From: Ganoderma boninense
Lineage: Eukaryota; Basidiomycota; Agaricomycetes; Polyporales; Polyporaceae
Length of the DNA: 64,000 nucleotides
Direction: 5' to 3'
NCBI GenBank assembly: GCA_002900995.3
Contig: CM035313.1
Coordinates: 2,604,001-2,668,000, forward strand
Of this stretch, positions 23,793 through 35,081 are shown piece by piece; the stretch's first letter is position 1; the number at the start of each line of letters is the position of its first letter. The translations under genes and the position numbers were made by a program. The notes beneath the pieces were generated by a model. The model was not told the origin of the DNA and ran no database searches. It was given only the letters and a program-made list of their open reading frames with translations.

Positions 23793-25787
23793 TCATGGGG
23801 CGTGCGCACGGACGACCTCCCCGAGCCCCGCGACGTCATCGAGCCGCTCGACGCGCACGCCCTTGGCCGCGCTCTCCGCCGCGAGGAGCGGCGAGACGTC
23901 GAGGCCCTTGTACGTGCTCCACACGCGCTCGACGCGCGCCGAGGGCAGCTCCGGGGGCGGGCAGTTCGGCGGGTCGCACACGAGCAGCCAGATCGCGTCG
24001 AAGCCGCCCGCGCCGGGCACCCCGCCCCCGATGACGCCAGCGACGGCGACGCAGGCGTCGAGGAGCGCGGTCTGCTCCGGGGGCTCGATCGGCACGCCTG
24101 CGAGCTCGCCCATCTTGCGCATGTTGTCCCGGATGTCCTGCAGAAGGTAATATGAATATGTTGCGTGAGTGTTTAGAAAGGCGGTTAGCAGGGGGCTGCT
24201 GCGGTGACGCCGGACGCACCTCGGAGATCTGGCGCGCCTCGACGAACGCCTCGATGACGGCCTTGAACTCGGCGTGGTTCCCGTTCGCAGTGATGTTCGG
24301 GTTCGCGAGCCACTGCACGCCCTGGATCGTCGAGATGTACTTGACCGCCTTGCGGTACGGCGTCGGTGTGGTTTGCTCGCGCTCCGTCAGGCCCGCGAGG
24401 ACGCGGCTGAGGCGCATGTTGAGCGCGTCGATGGCCGTCCAGAGAGCCTCCGCCTCGGATGGGTTCTCTTTGCGCCATTTGAGTACCTTGCCGACGAGCG
24501 AGGGCGTGTCGGAGCCGGCGTCTACGTCCGCGAGCATGAGGCGGGTCTGCGGGGGCAGCTTGAAGGGCTCGACGCGGTAGTCCCACGTCTTGTTTGAGGG
24601 TGAGAGGATAGCGTCGAGGGGGGTGTTCGTCTGTGAACATTGCGCGCATTCAGTCTAGTGCCATACAATGCGACCGGAGAGCACTCACAGCGGACTCGGA
24701 CATGAGGGGAGCAAGGACGGCGGGGTCGAAGCGCGTGTACAGCTGGCTGCCGAAGACCGCCGCAGACACGTCGAAGCCGCTGCCCACCTTGCCCTGTGCC
24801 AGACAGTGGACGTATTGCGACAGGTTGTGTGCAAGTTTACGTCCCTCGCTAGCCGCTTCGGTGCCACCCTCGGTCAGGAATGAGTCGGTTGGGATGACGC
24901 CGAGGTGCAGCAGGAGGCCGGAGACAAGAGAGGTTATCAAGGCGGCAGAGGATCCGAGACCGGTCTTGTGTACGTCTGCGAGGCGGACGCCAGTCTTGTT
25001 GAACGGAGGGAGCTTCAGGAGGGACTCTAAGGTAGGCGCCAATTTTTGTTCTGCGAGCTACGGTTTGGGAGCGCGGTCCAGCGTCAGCAAGCGGGGAAGC
25101 CCATGCAGGGAAGGAGAGAGAACACACCTGTGCGCGCTGGGAGTAGAAGTCATTGTCGCCGACGATGGTAATGTCTAAGCCGTGTCCGAGCGAGTTCTGC
25201 AGCGTCCCCGCGCTTCTGCGCTCCGTCGCGAGCGCTAGAGTACGCTGCAGGGCCAGATGGACAAACTTGTTTTTTGTGGGTGACCCGGAAGCGCTGCCGG
25301 TGGTGGTAGTAGCGCGAGTGGTGCGATCGCGATTCGTGGCATATTCGCATTTGGGAAGGAAGGATGATCAGCGTACCGCGCAATGGAGCGACCGGAGAAT
25401 CGAATGACAACGCTAGACTGTGCGCCTGAGGGGACACCAATATCGCACGACGCGCCCGCGCGGTGCCGCATATGGGTGGAGAGAAAACACTCACTCCTGT
25501 GCGAGCTGCTCGACACGGACGGCGTCGGGGCCGTCGAACTCAACGGAGTAGAGCCAAGTTGCGTCTAGGAACTGGGGTGATCTGACGCGGATCTGGATCG
25601 GGGCATCTGGAGCGGACGGAGGAGGATCCGAGTCGGAGATCGAGTCGATGACGGTGTAGAAGCGGGAGGTGGTGGAGACGACGAGGCCGGAGTAGGCGGG
25701 CTCGAGGACGAGGTAGCCCCCGGCGATGAGGGCCTTGCCGGACGAGGAGACGACGGTGGGGGAGACGGAGGAGGAGGAAGAAGCCAT
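23793..25787 (-). CDS. ERG8: Phosphomevalonate kinase ERG8
   Basis: GHMP-superfamily kinase that converts mevalonate 5-phosphate to the diphosphate in the mevalonate pathway feeding ergosterol and isoprenoids. The start MASSSSSVSPTVVSSSGKA leads into SSSGKALIAGGYLVLEPAYSG, the conserved N-terminal GHMP strand. After introns, VHKTGLGSSAALITSLVSG is the GHMP ATP-binding motif (GLGSSAA) and GRKLAHNLSQYVHCLAQGKVGSGFDVSAAVFGS is the family-specific continuation. The C-terminal GHMP motif is close to GGGVPGAGGFDAIWLLV (glycine-rich loop). All three diagnostic blocks are intact. It uses about five short introns. GC content is high in the last exons, consistent with strong codon bias. Confidence 0.94.
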
Positions 25788-27953
25788 GGGTGTGTGGGAG
25801 TGTATGAGCGGGCGAGTCTAATAGAGCTCGAGAGCCCGAGCAGGCGGAGGCGAGGCGATCGAATCTGACGACGCTACGGGTTTTATCGTCGTCCTCGGCG
25901 CTCGTCGCCAAGTCCGACCGTCCTCCGCTCCTCGCCCTCTCTGCGTGCATACAAGACGAGAACAGCCCCCAAGGGAGCGCCGCAGCTGTGTCATCGCGAG
26001 CCTTGAGGCCTGAGAGACAAGACGGCTCGCTGCAGCACGGCGGCGCCGCTCACGGCTGCAGCCAGAAGCCCCTGCACAGCTTTCTCTGAATCCTCTCGCT
26101 CATTTGTGCCGCCCAGGGTCTCCCTCCTCCGCCACTCCCCTCCTCCCCCGCTCCCTTATGCCATCTCCCTTCCCATCTCGGTCCGCGGGGCCATCAATGT
26201 ACCAATCTCCATGTCCACCCTCCCCGCTCCCCCACGCGCCCCAGCCAATCACTCGGGATGTGCAGCGTCTGGCATGGAACGAGAAGGCGCAAGGGGACGC
26301 GCACAGCTGAATCCACAGCGGGCGCCCGGGCGTACCTCTCATATCACATTCATTTCGGCTGCTTCTCCAACGCTTCCCGGCTCGCATTGACACCAGGCCA
26401 ACAACAAACGATACGAACCCTCTCCGTCCATCTAATTGCCCCCACGCCCCCGCCCGGCCCTCGCACACGTCGCCCAGCGGACGCGGACGCCCCCTGCCCA
26501 GCTGGCAGTGGCAATCGCCGTCCAGCGGAGACATCCTCGCGCCCGTGCATACACTCACTGAACGCGTCTCTGGCGTTCACTTGCATGGTCCCTGAAGGGC
26601 GCGCGATGGTGGCCACAATCTTCGTGCTGCGGCCTGGTTCGCCGTCTTTGCGTTGCTAGTGTCAGCCCCCAGCCGCTGGCAAGTGCAACATGTTGTTCTT
26701 GAAACAAGTCGTGGTACCCGACCGAAGGCAGGGGGATCCATCCCGTCGCCTCGCCATATCAGCCCTGATTTATCGTCATTTAGTACCCAGGCGTTCAGTA
26801 CGTACTCTCCCTCGGCGCCAGTCTGCAAATTTCAAAGTTCAATATCACAACGCCCCGAATACACAGTGCCTCGTTCCTCGATTCGTGGGCTGGACTTGGC
26901 AACGCCAGCCGACGAAGAACCCCGATCCCTGAGAGAGTGCAGACTTTTCCGTGAGCACCGAACACGACCCCTTTTTAGACTTCCCGATGTCGCCGCCGCA
27001 GGCCCGTTTTGAGGAACCGGTGTCCCGGTGACGCGATGACGTCTGGCCGCTGCCTGCAGGACCCGTCTCTGGTCTCTGGCCACAGGCGTGGCGACCGCAT
27101 GCCCTGTCCAGCTCTGTCCAACAGGGTGTCAGCCATCGGAAATGGTGATCATGCAAAGTTCCACTCCTCATCGCAAGCAATCACCAAGTAGACGCGGAAC
27201 GCCGCCATCCAGCCGCCGTGCTTACACACACGCACTCCACAGAGGAAGGAACTCTTCGGACCCGGCGTCGTGAGAAGGCCCGGGGCAACGTAACAGGCGT
27301 CCAGAAAAACTGACCTGCGCGTGATACGCATGTCGTCGTCCCTGGGGCCCGGGGGCTGGTGCGGTGCGCATCGTGCATCCATTCTGAATCCGCAGCGAGT
27401 TCTTCCGGAACAAGCGGATTTTTGTTCGCATATTCGGACGACTGGGGTCTCTGTCTCCGCCGGTGACCGGTCGAGCGTAGAACGGAGGGCATCATCCAAC
27501 AACAACACTTATTCATCCATCCATTCGTCCATCCGCCCTTGCCGTGCACGCCGGACCCTGGAGCTCCAGCTCGAGTCTAGGTTGACCTTCCGGCCTTGAC
27601 GCACGCCGCGCAGTTGTCGGACCACGGACTTTGCCACGCTACCGTCGCGCTTGCGGTTTGGGGCGCAAGCGTGGTACTTACACATTACATATGCGATGCG
27701 AAGGTGCACGAGGGACGGCCGGTTCAACATGAGCACGTGTGTGGTGCAGGTAAGTAACAGGGACGGCCGAGCGTGCATGTACGTACAGTATGATATGATA
27801 GAGGCGAAACATCGTGTCTGGGGCGAGAACCCTCCCAACCATCGTGAGCAGGACGTCCGAATCAGCAATATCCAGATCGGCCTTCTCCCGCGCGACTTCT
27901 AGCTCTAGCTCTGGCTCTACTTAGCTTTTCGAGGCGGTGGGCGTTGGCTCCCG
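25788..27953. other. 2.2 kb gene-poor intergenic stretch
   Basis: This holds the ERG8 promoter on the left and the 3' side of the next minus-strand gene on the right. ORFs of up to 152 codons (for example 26100-26558, minus) have a biased, Arg/Gly-rich or Pro/Ser-rich composition and no family motif. There is no clear TATA box, terminal inverted repeat or RNA gene. Confidence 0.45.
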
Positions 27954-29287
27954 TTATAGTTCGTCGAGGGTTCTGAACTTCTGAACCACTCGCCCCGCCT
28001 CCGAGGTGTCGGGCATTCCGAATGCGCCGTCGGCGTCGCGGCCGGTCGCGGATGCGCGCCGGGGGAAGACCCATGCGCGGAGCTCGTCGCTTGGGACCCA
28101 CCACGCGTCCTGGCCGGACCCGCGCTCACTCCGCGATCCGGGGAGAAGAAGGTCGAGCTGTTGCGAAATCCAAATATCATCAGATTAGGTTGATTTGTAG
28201 GCGTCCGAGGGGAGGTGGGGTGACGTACGTACTGTTGGGTAGTACCCGTTCCGTGGGGGTATTTCGCTCCAGTTCGTCAGGCCCAGTGCCGCGCTCAGGT
28301 ACTGGCTGTCCTCGAGCTCGTCGAATGCGGCGGGATGTGGCGCTGTGTCCGCGACTTGAGCAGTGTCGGAGGAGAAATGGGAGCTGGATAACGCGTCGTG
28401 ATCGGAGGGTATGGCCCAGGGGTTCGAGGAAGAAGCGGATGAAGAGTCTCTGGATGATCGGTCGTTGATGGACTCGAGTATGCCGCGGAGTTCCTCGTGG
28501 GTGGCATTGAGCTTGTGCAGCGTCTCTTCGGCCCTGGACCTGTGCGCGACGAGCGCGTCCACTGCTTTCCGCAACTGCGCCAGTTCTGCGCGTATCCGCT
28601 TGAAGTCGGCGGGGGTGCTCCTGGCCGCCTGATGGTCGACGTCTCCCCGCTGGGCACTAGAACACGGCGAGGACGGATGTACGCAAAGTTGCGGGATATT
28701 CGGAGTGCCATCGGGGACGCTGACGCTGACTGCGAGATCCGCTCTCTGCGAAGGTTGCGTAGACCGCGTTAGTCTCAAATATGCACCTGTTGAGATTACA
28801 GACGACATACCACGTGTTTCGAGCGATGCCTACTCGAGGTGCAGAGAAGGTACGCCAGGAGAGCCAAGAGCACGCTCACGCCACCCACAACAGGAATAAG
28901 AGCAGCGCGGTCATTGCCAGTGGACAGCCAGCCTGACACGCCCCGGGAGTACACGTCGTATAGCGCAGGGTAAGTCGGGAGGCGGGCAGTTATGTGAGTA
29001 GCTTTCGCATCAACGACAAGACCGCCACTCGGCCATGTCGGGACACTGACCCGGCCAGTCAAAGTTGGAGGGCCGACGGGCCTATGGTCGTCACCTGTCA
29101 GCACTGACGCTTGCATGGACTTAATGAACACTCACGGAGCAAGTTGAGGATATGTTGTTCGAGGTGAAATCGATGTGGAATAAGCCCGGCGAGCTAGGAC
29201 CATGAAAGGGCCTCTTCCGGCCTTGTTGATGGTGCCGACGAGGGCCCCAAGGAGGAAGCAACACGTTATCCACGCGATGGGGAGCAT
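27954..29287 (-). CDS. Orphan membrane protein with coiled coil
   Basis: Four exons join cleanly. The N-terminus MLPIAWITCCFLLGALVGTI is a signal-anchor-like hydrophobic stretch, followed by GPFMVLARRAYSTSISP, which is basic and Ser-rich and might be a mitochondrial-type presequence. Exon 2 (acceptor CATAG, 54-nt intron) carries PPTLTGRVSVPTWPSGGLVV and a transmembrane helix AALIPVVGGVSVLLALLAYLL followed by basic residues. Exon 3 holds a helical, heptad-like region (FKRIRAELAQLRKAVDALVA, AEETLHKLNATHEELRGIL). Exon 4 ends DAWWVPSDELRAWVFPRRAS...VVQKFRTLDEL. The model has one or two membrane spans with a cytosolic or matrix coiled coil. I do not recognise the family. The SNARE resemblance is superficial because the coil follows the membrane span. 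Confidence 0.6.
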
Positions 29288-30544
29288 TGTAAGATGTTGT
29301 CAGTTGAAGATGGAATGGCGTTGGGTATGTACGGTGAGAGGGATATTCGGCCCTCTCGTGCAGCATTTAAGGGGGTGCCGTGTGCGCATCCCCTCACGGC
29401 GCCAGGCGAGTGGTGCCCCTGTAAAACAAAGACGCATTATGAGCACAAGGGTAGATTGTCGTTGGATGCTCTGAAAGCACGCGAATCCTCCGTTAATCGA
29501 GTGCCGTTCAGAACCTGTACTCCTTTGTCTAGTCGTGGGATACGGACATTGATTAACTTACCGGACGACGCCCCCTTCGATTGTCCAAGTTTTCCTGCAA
29601 CACGATCGACAGTGATACAGCGGCGATGATGACATGATACCACGAGTGAAAGGTAATCCATGGTGTCGACCCTGACGAGGTGTCAGGGTGTCGCCACTTG
29701 CGGTGCGGCCTGGCTTGTGGTGCCATTAAAAATCTAGACGCCATGGATCACTTTTACCTTTTGGGTCTTCCAAACTTCCAATTTCATTATACCTTCATGC
29801 AAGGACGGGTTTCCTGTACGACGGTCCTTTTTTGCACGAGCAGAGACAACGGTAGTGTAGACCTTGGAAAGTTTTGAGTTTTCTGCCACAAAATAGCGAT
29901 AAGGCAGGGGTCAACGAACCTTTTCATCCCCAGCCAGTCGAGACACTTTCTGTGTCAGTCTCCAAGTCGATCTATCTCACGATCTCAACGTCGCCTCCCG
30001 CCACCGCTAGAATACACGTTGCCTGCTAGTACTCACGAGGGTTGAATATATCTGCACCTGGATTGTCTAATGAGCTGGCAGAGTGAATTATGACCATCCC
30101 CTATCCTGAGAAGTCGTGATAGCCAGCACCGGTCCACAAGAAAGGTTGAACAGGAGCACATAAGTACACGCCGAATGAGACGATATATATGCGATGAAAG
30201 GAGTGGCGTGACCTCCCTGTGGCAGTGACAACCCCCTAGAGCCCAACGAAGGCAAATAACGAAAAGCTCGACGTACCTTCCTGCTTGTTGAACTGCATGG
30301 AATGGCCGCACGCCAAGCTAAGAGTCAGCACGCAAGCCGGGAACAGTAGATTGCGATATGCAGCGCGCAAACGATCGTGGGTAAAACGATAGCCAAGTGT
30401 CCCAACATAACAGCGATAGATCGTCTAGTCCCGGTCGGATGAGTTATAAGTGGGATACATGCAGCAATAATGCACCGGTCGTGCCCAAGCATTGGTATAA
30501 TGGGGGCCTCTCGGGCCGTCGTCTCCATGTTGTAGTCGACTGCG
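29288..30544. other. Intergenic 1.26 kb
   Basis: Lies upstream of the coiled-coil membrane gene and downstream of the PL14-like gene. It contains a short palindromic element at about 29645-29766. The remaining ORFs show no motif. AT content is higher near 29750-30200. Confidence 0.45.
29645..29766. repeat. Imperfect inverted repeat, possible MITE remnant
   Basis: The outer arms AAAGGTAATCCATGGTGTC (about 29649-29667) and the reverse complement of 29731-29762 share AAAGGTAA and TCCATGG, with a 7-nt insertion on the right arm. Inside the left arm is a CCCTGAC-GAGGT-GTCAGGG hairpin. No clear target-site duplication was found. Confidence 0.35.
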
Positions 30545-31857
30545 TTATAGCAACGCGCCGAAGACTGCGCCTGCGAGCGCGAGGGATGCTGCCGACCATG
30601 AAACCGCCGCCAAGAAACTTGGCGGCCGCGACGATGCGGCGCCACCGACCTTCGGGCCGGTGAGGTTGGAAGGTGATGAGCTACCAAAGAGCTGGATGTT
30701 GCGGAAGTACGCATTAACGTCGGATGGGGGCGCCCACGAGGAGTCACTTCCACCGAAGAATGTGGAGAAGTAGAGACCGCCGATGGACAGGCTCGAAACG
30801 GAGCGGTATTGTAGGGCCTGTTCATCCAGTGCCCTCACATTGTTGTAGCTACGTAGGAAGAACATAAGGATCACATGAGCAATGACAAAGGAGGTGTGGG
30901 GAAGACATACTAGACGATGACTTCTCCGTTAGCGGTATCCACGGGCTGGTTTAGGCGAACGAGCAGAGCTACCCGGTTCCACCTTCAGAAGAGAAGAGCC
31001 GAAGGGTCAGCCCACTACGACGCTGCTGGAAAGATTTGGCAAACGAATTATACGCACTGGCCCGAAGCGAACGAGAAAGACCCTCGGTCAATGCTTGTCC
31101 CAAACCCATCTGAGTTGCAGATGAAATCCGAGTTGGAGCAAATGTTATTCGTCGTCGGGATGTAGGCATACACTGGTCATATTGGCCAAAATTAGCATGC
31201 GCGGCGTCTCGTTTCGACACAGAGCGACGCAACGCCGGTGACATGGCGGCAACAGGATTGAAACTTCATCCGGAGGAAATACGAGCGAGACGTACCTTCG
31301 CCAGCCGCATTCGTCCGCCACATGATCCGCGAGCTGAAGCAGTTGCTCCCGTTCGCCGCCGAACCTCCTGAGCACCCGTCTGGATCAGGCCCTCCCCTCA
31401 CCCCTGGAAGCTTGCCGCCCTTAACAAAGTCGAAGTTGGAGTCGAAGGCGACCTCGTATGTGAGGAGCATGCTCTGGAACGCGGACCCGTCCGAGGTGTT
31501 CCAGAGGGAGTAGAGCTGCATACCGCTCGCCGCGCTGCCAACCTGCCCCGCGGGGTACTTCACCTGGAGCACGGGGCCGGTGCTGTTGGAGGTGGAGACG
31601 GGTGCGGGGTTGTTGGGGAAGGGGTCGTTCACGAAGGCAATGTTGTCGCCGCCCTGCTGGATCTTGCCTTTGCTGAGCGACCAGCCATTCTTGATGAAGG
31701 ATTGCGTATCGGAGTTGGAGAGCGTTGCGGTGGGGAAAGGAATGCTCGTGCTCGTCGTGAGGGAATATACGGAGGCCAGGGTCGTCGCGTCGGCGATCTG
31801 TTGCGACTGAGCCACCGCCGTGAAAGCAGCAAGAATGGGGAGCCAAAGGGGTAGCAT
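30545..31857 (-). CDS. Secreted PL14-like polysaccharide lyase, GPI-anchored
   Basis: The N-terminal signal peptide MLPLWLPILAAFTAVAQSQQ is followed by a domain with the fungal polysaccharide lyase 14-type blocks. These are YEVAFDSNFDFVKGGKLPGVRGG, DGCSGG, CFSSRIMWR and, across introns, the VYAYIPTTNNICSNSDF region. Later blocks are WNRVALLVRLNQPVDTANG, then VIVYYNN and SSLSIGGLYFSTFFGGSD. The C-terminus ends in a hydrophobic tail SWSAASLALAGAVFGALL after a Ser-rich stretch, the usual GPI-anchor signal, so it is probably wall- or membrane-attached outside the cell. Family members cleave uronic-acid polymers by beta-elimination; the substrate here is unknown. A TATAAGG box lies about 135 nt upstream (31992-31998, minus). 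Confidence 0.8.
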
Positions 31858-32401
31858 GGCCGACGAGAGAGGAAGCAGATCTCAGACTGGGGAGGAGGAA
31901 AGGGAAGCGGGCCCAGCCCAGGTATGGAGTGGTGGTCTACGCAAGAGGCGGAGAGGGAAATGTGCCCGCGGGAGCTGGGTTCTATAGTTAGCCTTATACT
32001 GACTCCGCGGACTAGCAGCTCAACCTGAGTATATTCTCGCCCGAGCTGTTCTCCCCGCCAGATTAAGTCTTTTGGAAACTCAGTAGGAAGTAGTACGTTC
32101 GAACCCAGAGTCGAACTTCACGGTGGTCGTTACAAGAGAGAGACCATAAATACGAATACTGCGCATAAAGACGCTTGGGCCTTGCTACGCGCTCACCGCG
32201 TACAAGAATTGTGACATGACACTGTTCCTATGACTATCACAGCCTACACCGTCGATGCTGATGAAGCCTTTGGTGTCAAGGTTGCAAAGTCAAATCGATG
32301 CCTAGAAATAAAAGGCCAAAGTCTAGGAATTCAAATGAGCTCTATCGAATAGGGACGGCAACTAGGAACGCCAGTGGCAACGGTGCGTCGAGACAACTCC
32401 G
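31858..32401. promoter_or_regulatory. Upstream region of PL14-like gene
   Basis: This 544-nt spacer carries the likely TATA box (31992-31998, minus) of the lyase gene. A GTTCGAAC motif at about 32096 looks like a tRNA B box, but no cloverleaf fits. Nothing else was seen. Confidence 0.45.
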
Positions 32402-33445
32402 TCAGTACCACAGCCCCCACATCTTCCACAGCTCCTCGGCAGTTAGACCAGCCCTATCCATCCCAGAGTTCGGCATCTGCATGATCCTATTCATCATCTC
32501 CCAAGCCGCGACCATCCGCACCCACCGCCAACTAGCTCCCGGCTTCGCGCGCGTGTACGTCCCCACGTCTGGCAGGAAGTTGTTGGCCCGCTGGTCCTTC
32601 GGGTCGTGGAACACCAACCCCGCGTTGACGCAAGCGATGCACAAGTTTGCGAGGTCGGCATAGGCATCGTCCACAAACTCCTCCCCTCCAGGACCGAGCT
32701 CCCCAGTCTCCCTGCGCCGGATCATGTCGGGGTCCTGGCGGCGGATGGGATGGAGGTCGTGCATCGTCGTCCGCTCGTTCGCGATGAAGAACGTGACGGG
32801 GAACACACCCTGGACATCGGTCTCCGGATCCAGCGCAATGAGCTCCCGCAGGCAACCTTCGCGTTCCCGTGGCCGGTTGCCGACCCACTCGGCCCGTGCG
32901 TACAGGTTCTCGTCCTTGTGGTATATCTGGGCGTCCGCGATCGAGAAGGCCTCCGCAGCGTTGCCGTCGTCCCATGCCTCGGGATGGGGAATGAGGGTTA
33001 TGAGCAGGGACCGCGGATTGGACAGGTTGAACTCGATGCCGCCGGTGGATCGTATGAGGCCAGCGGAGAGGGCGAAGAGGGAAAGCTGGTGGATCGACTT
33101 CCATTTCCGATATGCCTTCGTCAACTTCGTCTCGCGCTGGGATTCGTTGTGGGAGACGCACTCTCGCCTGCATTGTGAACACGCAGTCAGCATCGGTAAC
33201 ATTTCGGTATCAGCGGCTGCTCACTTATGTGTCGGCCATGACGCCACTTGACACTCCTTGCTGCAATAAAGGACGATACCGCACTTGGCGCATCTCTTCA
33301 ACTGTTGGGGATTCGAACCATGTTTGCGACACCAGTAACATCCGAGCGACTTGGGATAGGGAATGCGGCGTGCGCTCAAAGTCGAATAGTCGAAAGTCAA
33401 CGGATCGACGTTGTCGAACTCGGCAGTACGTGCAATGACCGACAT
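32402..33445 (-). CDS. MYND zinc-finger protein, paralogue 1
   Basis: Predicted 328 residues from two exons; the 57-nt intron lies just after WPTHK. The N-terminal MYND finger reads CYWCRKHGS...RCAKCGIVLYCSKECQ, then WPTHKREC, with all zinc ligands present. MYND fingers bind proline-rich partners or accompany SET domains, but no SET domain is visible here. The rest (RKWKSIHQLSLFALSAGLIR, LITLIPHPEAWDDG, LANLCIACVNAGLVFHDPKDQ, RWVRMVAAWEMMNRIMQM) is a conserved agaricomycete domain of unknown function. It ends KMWGLWY. It is a tandem duplicate of the gene at 34023-35081, sharing intron position and phase. The role is unknown; a protein-interaction or transcriptional function is inference. Confidence 0.88.
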
Positions 33446-34022
33446 CGTACGGGTTGGTCCTGAAACGGGACGTTGGTCAACCAGCTGCAGAACACGCGGA
33501 ACATCACCGACTTCAAAACCCTTACCTGCAGATACCGTCGGTAGTCCTGTCTAGGGTGTGGCTGGCAGCTTAAAGCTGGGCGGAGCTTGGGTTGTCCTCG
33601 ACGTAGCAGGAAGAGATGGACAGGCGAGCTGTCAATTCGAAATGCTCACCCTCATCGCTGTCGGCTATTGTATGCGCGTGCTTCCGAGTCGGTACGCTTG
33701 CGATCGCTTCGCGGTTAACGTGAGCGTCATGGTTCCGAGCGCGCTACCGAAGAGGTGACGGAATTAAACGCTGCGCGACGCAAGAGTTCATCCGCGGCCG
33801 GAAACTACCCTGTCTCACCACAAGCCTCACACAACCAAGGGAAGACACAAGAAGTTGTTATTTCCGTAAACGCGGGGTGCATCTAAAGAACATCACAGAC
33901 GTCAGAACCAACAGACGAGGACAGCAAGACATAAGACATTCAAGCTCCCATGGTACAAGTAGAACATTTGTGTGGCACCGACAAGACAGGTTTGGGGACG
34001 CCGAAGGAGAACGGTGACGCTG
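33446..34022. other. Spacer between MYND paralogues
   Basis: This 577-nt spacer is the upstream region of the left copy and the downstream region of the right copy. No motif or repeat marking the duplication junction was recognised. Confidence 0.4.
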
Positions 34023-35081
34023 TCAGTAAAACAACCGCGACCCCCACATCAGCCACAACTTGTCGGCAGCCCACTCAGCCTTGTTCATCCCAGAGCCGGG
34101 CAGCCTCATCATCACGTTCAGTATCTCCCAACCGTCCGCCATACGCGTCCATCGCCAACTACCTCCACTCGCACGCTTGTACGACCCAACCTGCGGCAAC
34201 TTGTCCCTACGCTGGTCCTTGGGTTCGTGGAACACAATTCCGGTGTTGATGCAAGCGAGGCACATATTCGCGAGGTCGTCGTAGGCATCCACCATAAACT
34301 CCTCTTCCCAAGAGCCGAGTTCCCGAGGAGGTATGTACTCATAAAGCTTGGGGTCCCCAGGTTGGATCGGGTGGACATCATGGAAGGTCGCCCCCTCGTT
34401 CACAACGAAGTACGTGACGGGGACAACGCCAAGGGTTTCAGATGCTGCTGGGTCTGAGCCTGCATCAATGAGCTCTGCCGTGGCCGACGCCTGAGCTTCT
34501 GGTTGGCCGCTGACCAGGTCCTTGCCGCGGCTGTCGAGATACGGATTCTCGTCCTTGTCGCACATCCTCGCGTCGGCGATGGAGAACCATTTGGCAGGGT
34601 CGCCATCGTCCCAAGAGTCGGGTTTGGGGAGGAGCGTGATAACCAAGGATCGTCCGTTGGTGAGAGTGAACTGCACCCCGCCGGTCGAACGTATGAGCGC
34701 GCCTGAGAGAGCAGCAAGGGCAAGTTGGTGCAAATCTATCCACTTCTGGTAAACTTTCACCAATTTGTTCATACGCTCCGATGTGATTGGGGCCGTGCAC
34801 CTGCGCCTACGTTCCGAATGTAAGGTCAGTCAATGCGGTACTCGCGGCGCACTAAATGCCATAGACTGGACTCACTTGTGCGTAGGCCAAGACGCGGCTT
34901 GACATTCCCTGCTGCAGTATAGTACCACGCCGCACCTGGAGCACCTCTTCAACCGGTCGGAACTCGAACCCAGCTTGTGACACCAGTAGCACCCCAGATA
35001 CCGGGGAAGTGGAAGAATCTGTTCTTGGCCGGAAGTCGAGGGCGTGATGTCCTCCGAATCGATGGTTGGAGTGGCCGACAT
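34023..35081 (-). CDS. MYND zinc-finger protein, paralogue 2
   Basis: Predicted 329 residues, almost the same length as its neighbour. The MYND finger CYWCHKLGS...RCSRCGVVLYCSRECQ, then WPTHKRRC, keeps all ligands. The 69-nt intron sits at the same codon (Lys after WPTH, phase 2) as in paralogue 1. The C-terminal part matches block by block: WIDLHQLALAALSGALIRST, LVITLLPKPDSWDDGDPA, VPVTYFVVNEGATFHDVHPI, LANMCLACINTGIVFHEPK, and RWTRMADGWEILNVMMRLPG. It ends LWLMWGSRLFY. Divergence is highest at the N-terminus and in the linker around residues 140-180. Both copies look intact, so both may be functional. Confidence 0.88.

Noticed and set aside
23606..24034. Arg-rich plus-strand ORF
   Set aside because: Shadow of the GC-rich ERG8 last exon; no motif.
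26100..26558. 152-codon minus-strand ORF in the 2.2 kb gap
   Set aside because: Gly/Arg-rich composition, no motif, no splice-consistent extension; likely chance in GC-rich DNA.
27954..29287. Possible SNARE protein because of membrane span plus coiled coil
   Set aside because: The coil follows rather than precedes the span, and no zero-layer Gln or Arg pattern is present.
32085..32125. GTTCGAACC motif suggesting a tRNA
   Set aside because: Neither strand gives a paired T-arm or acceptor stem.
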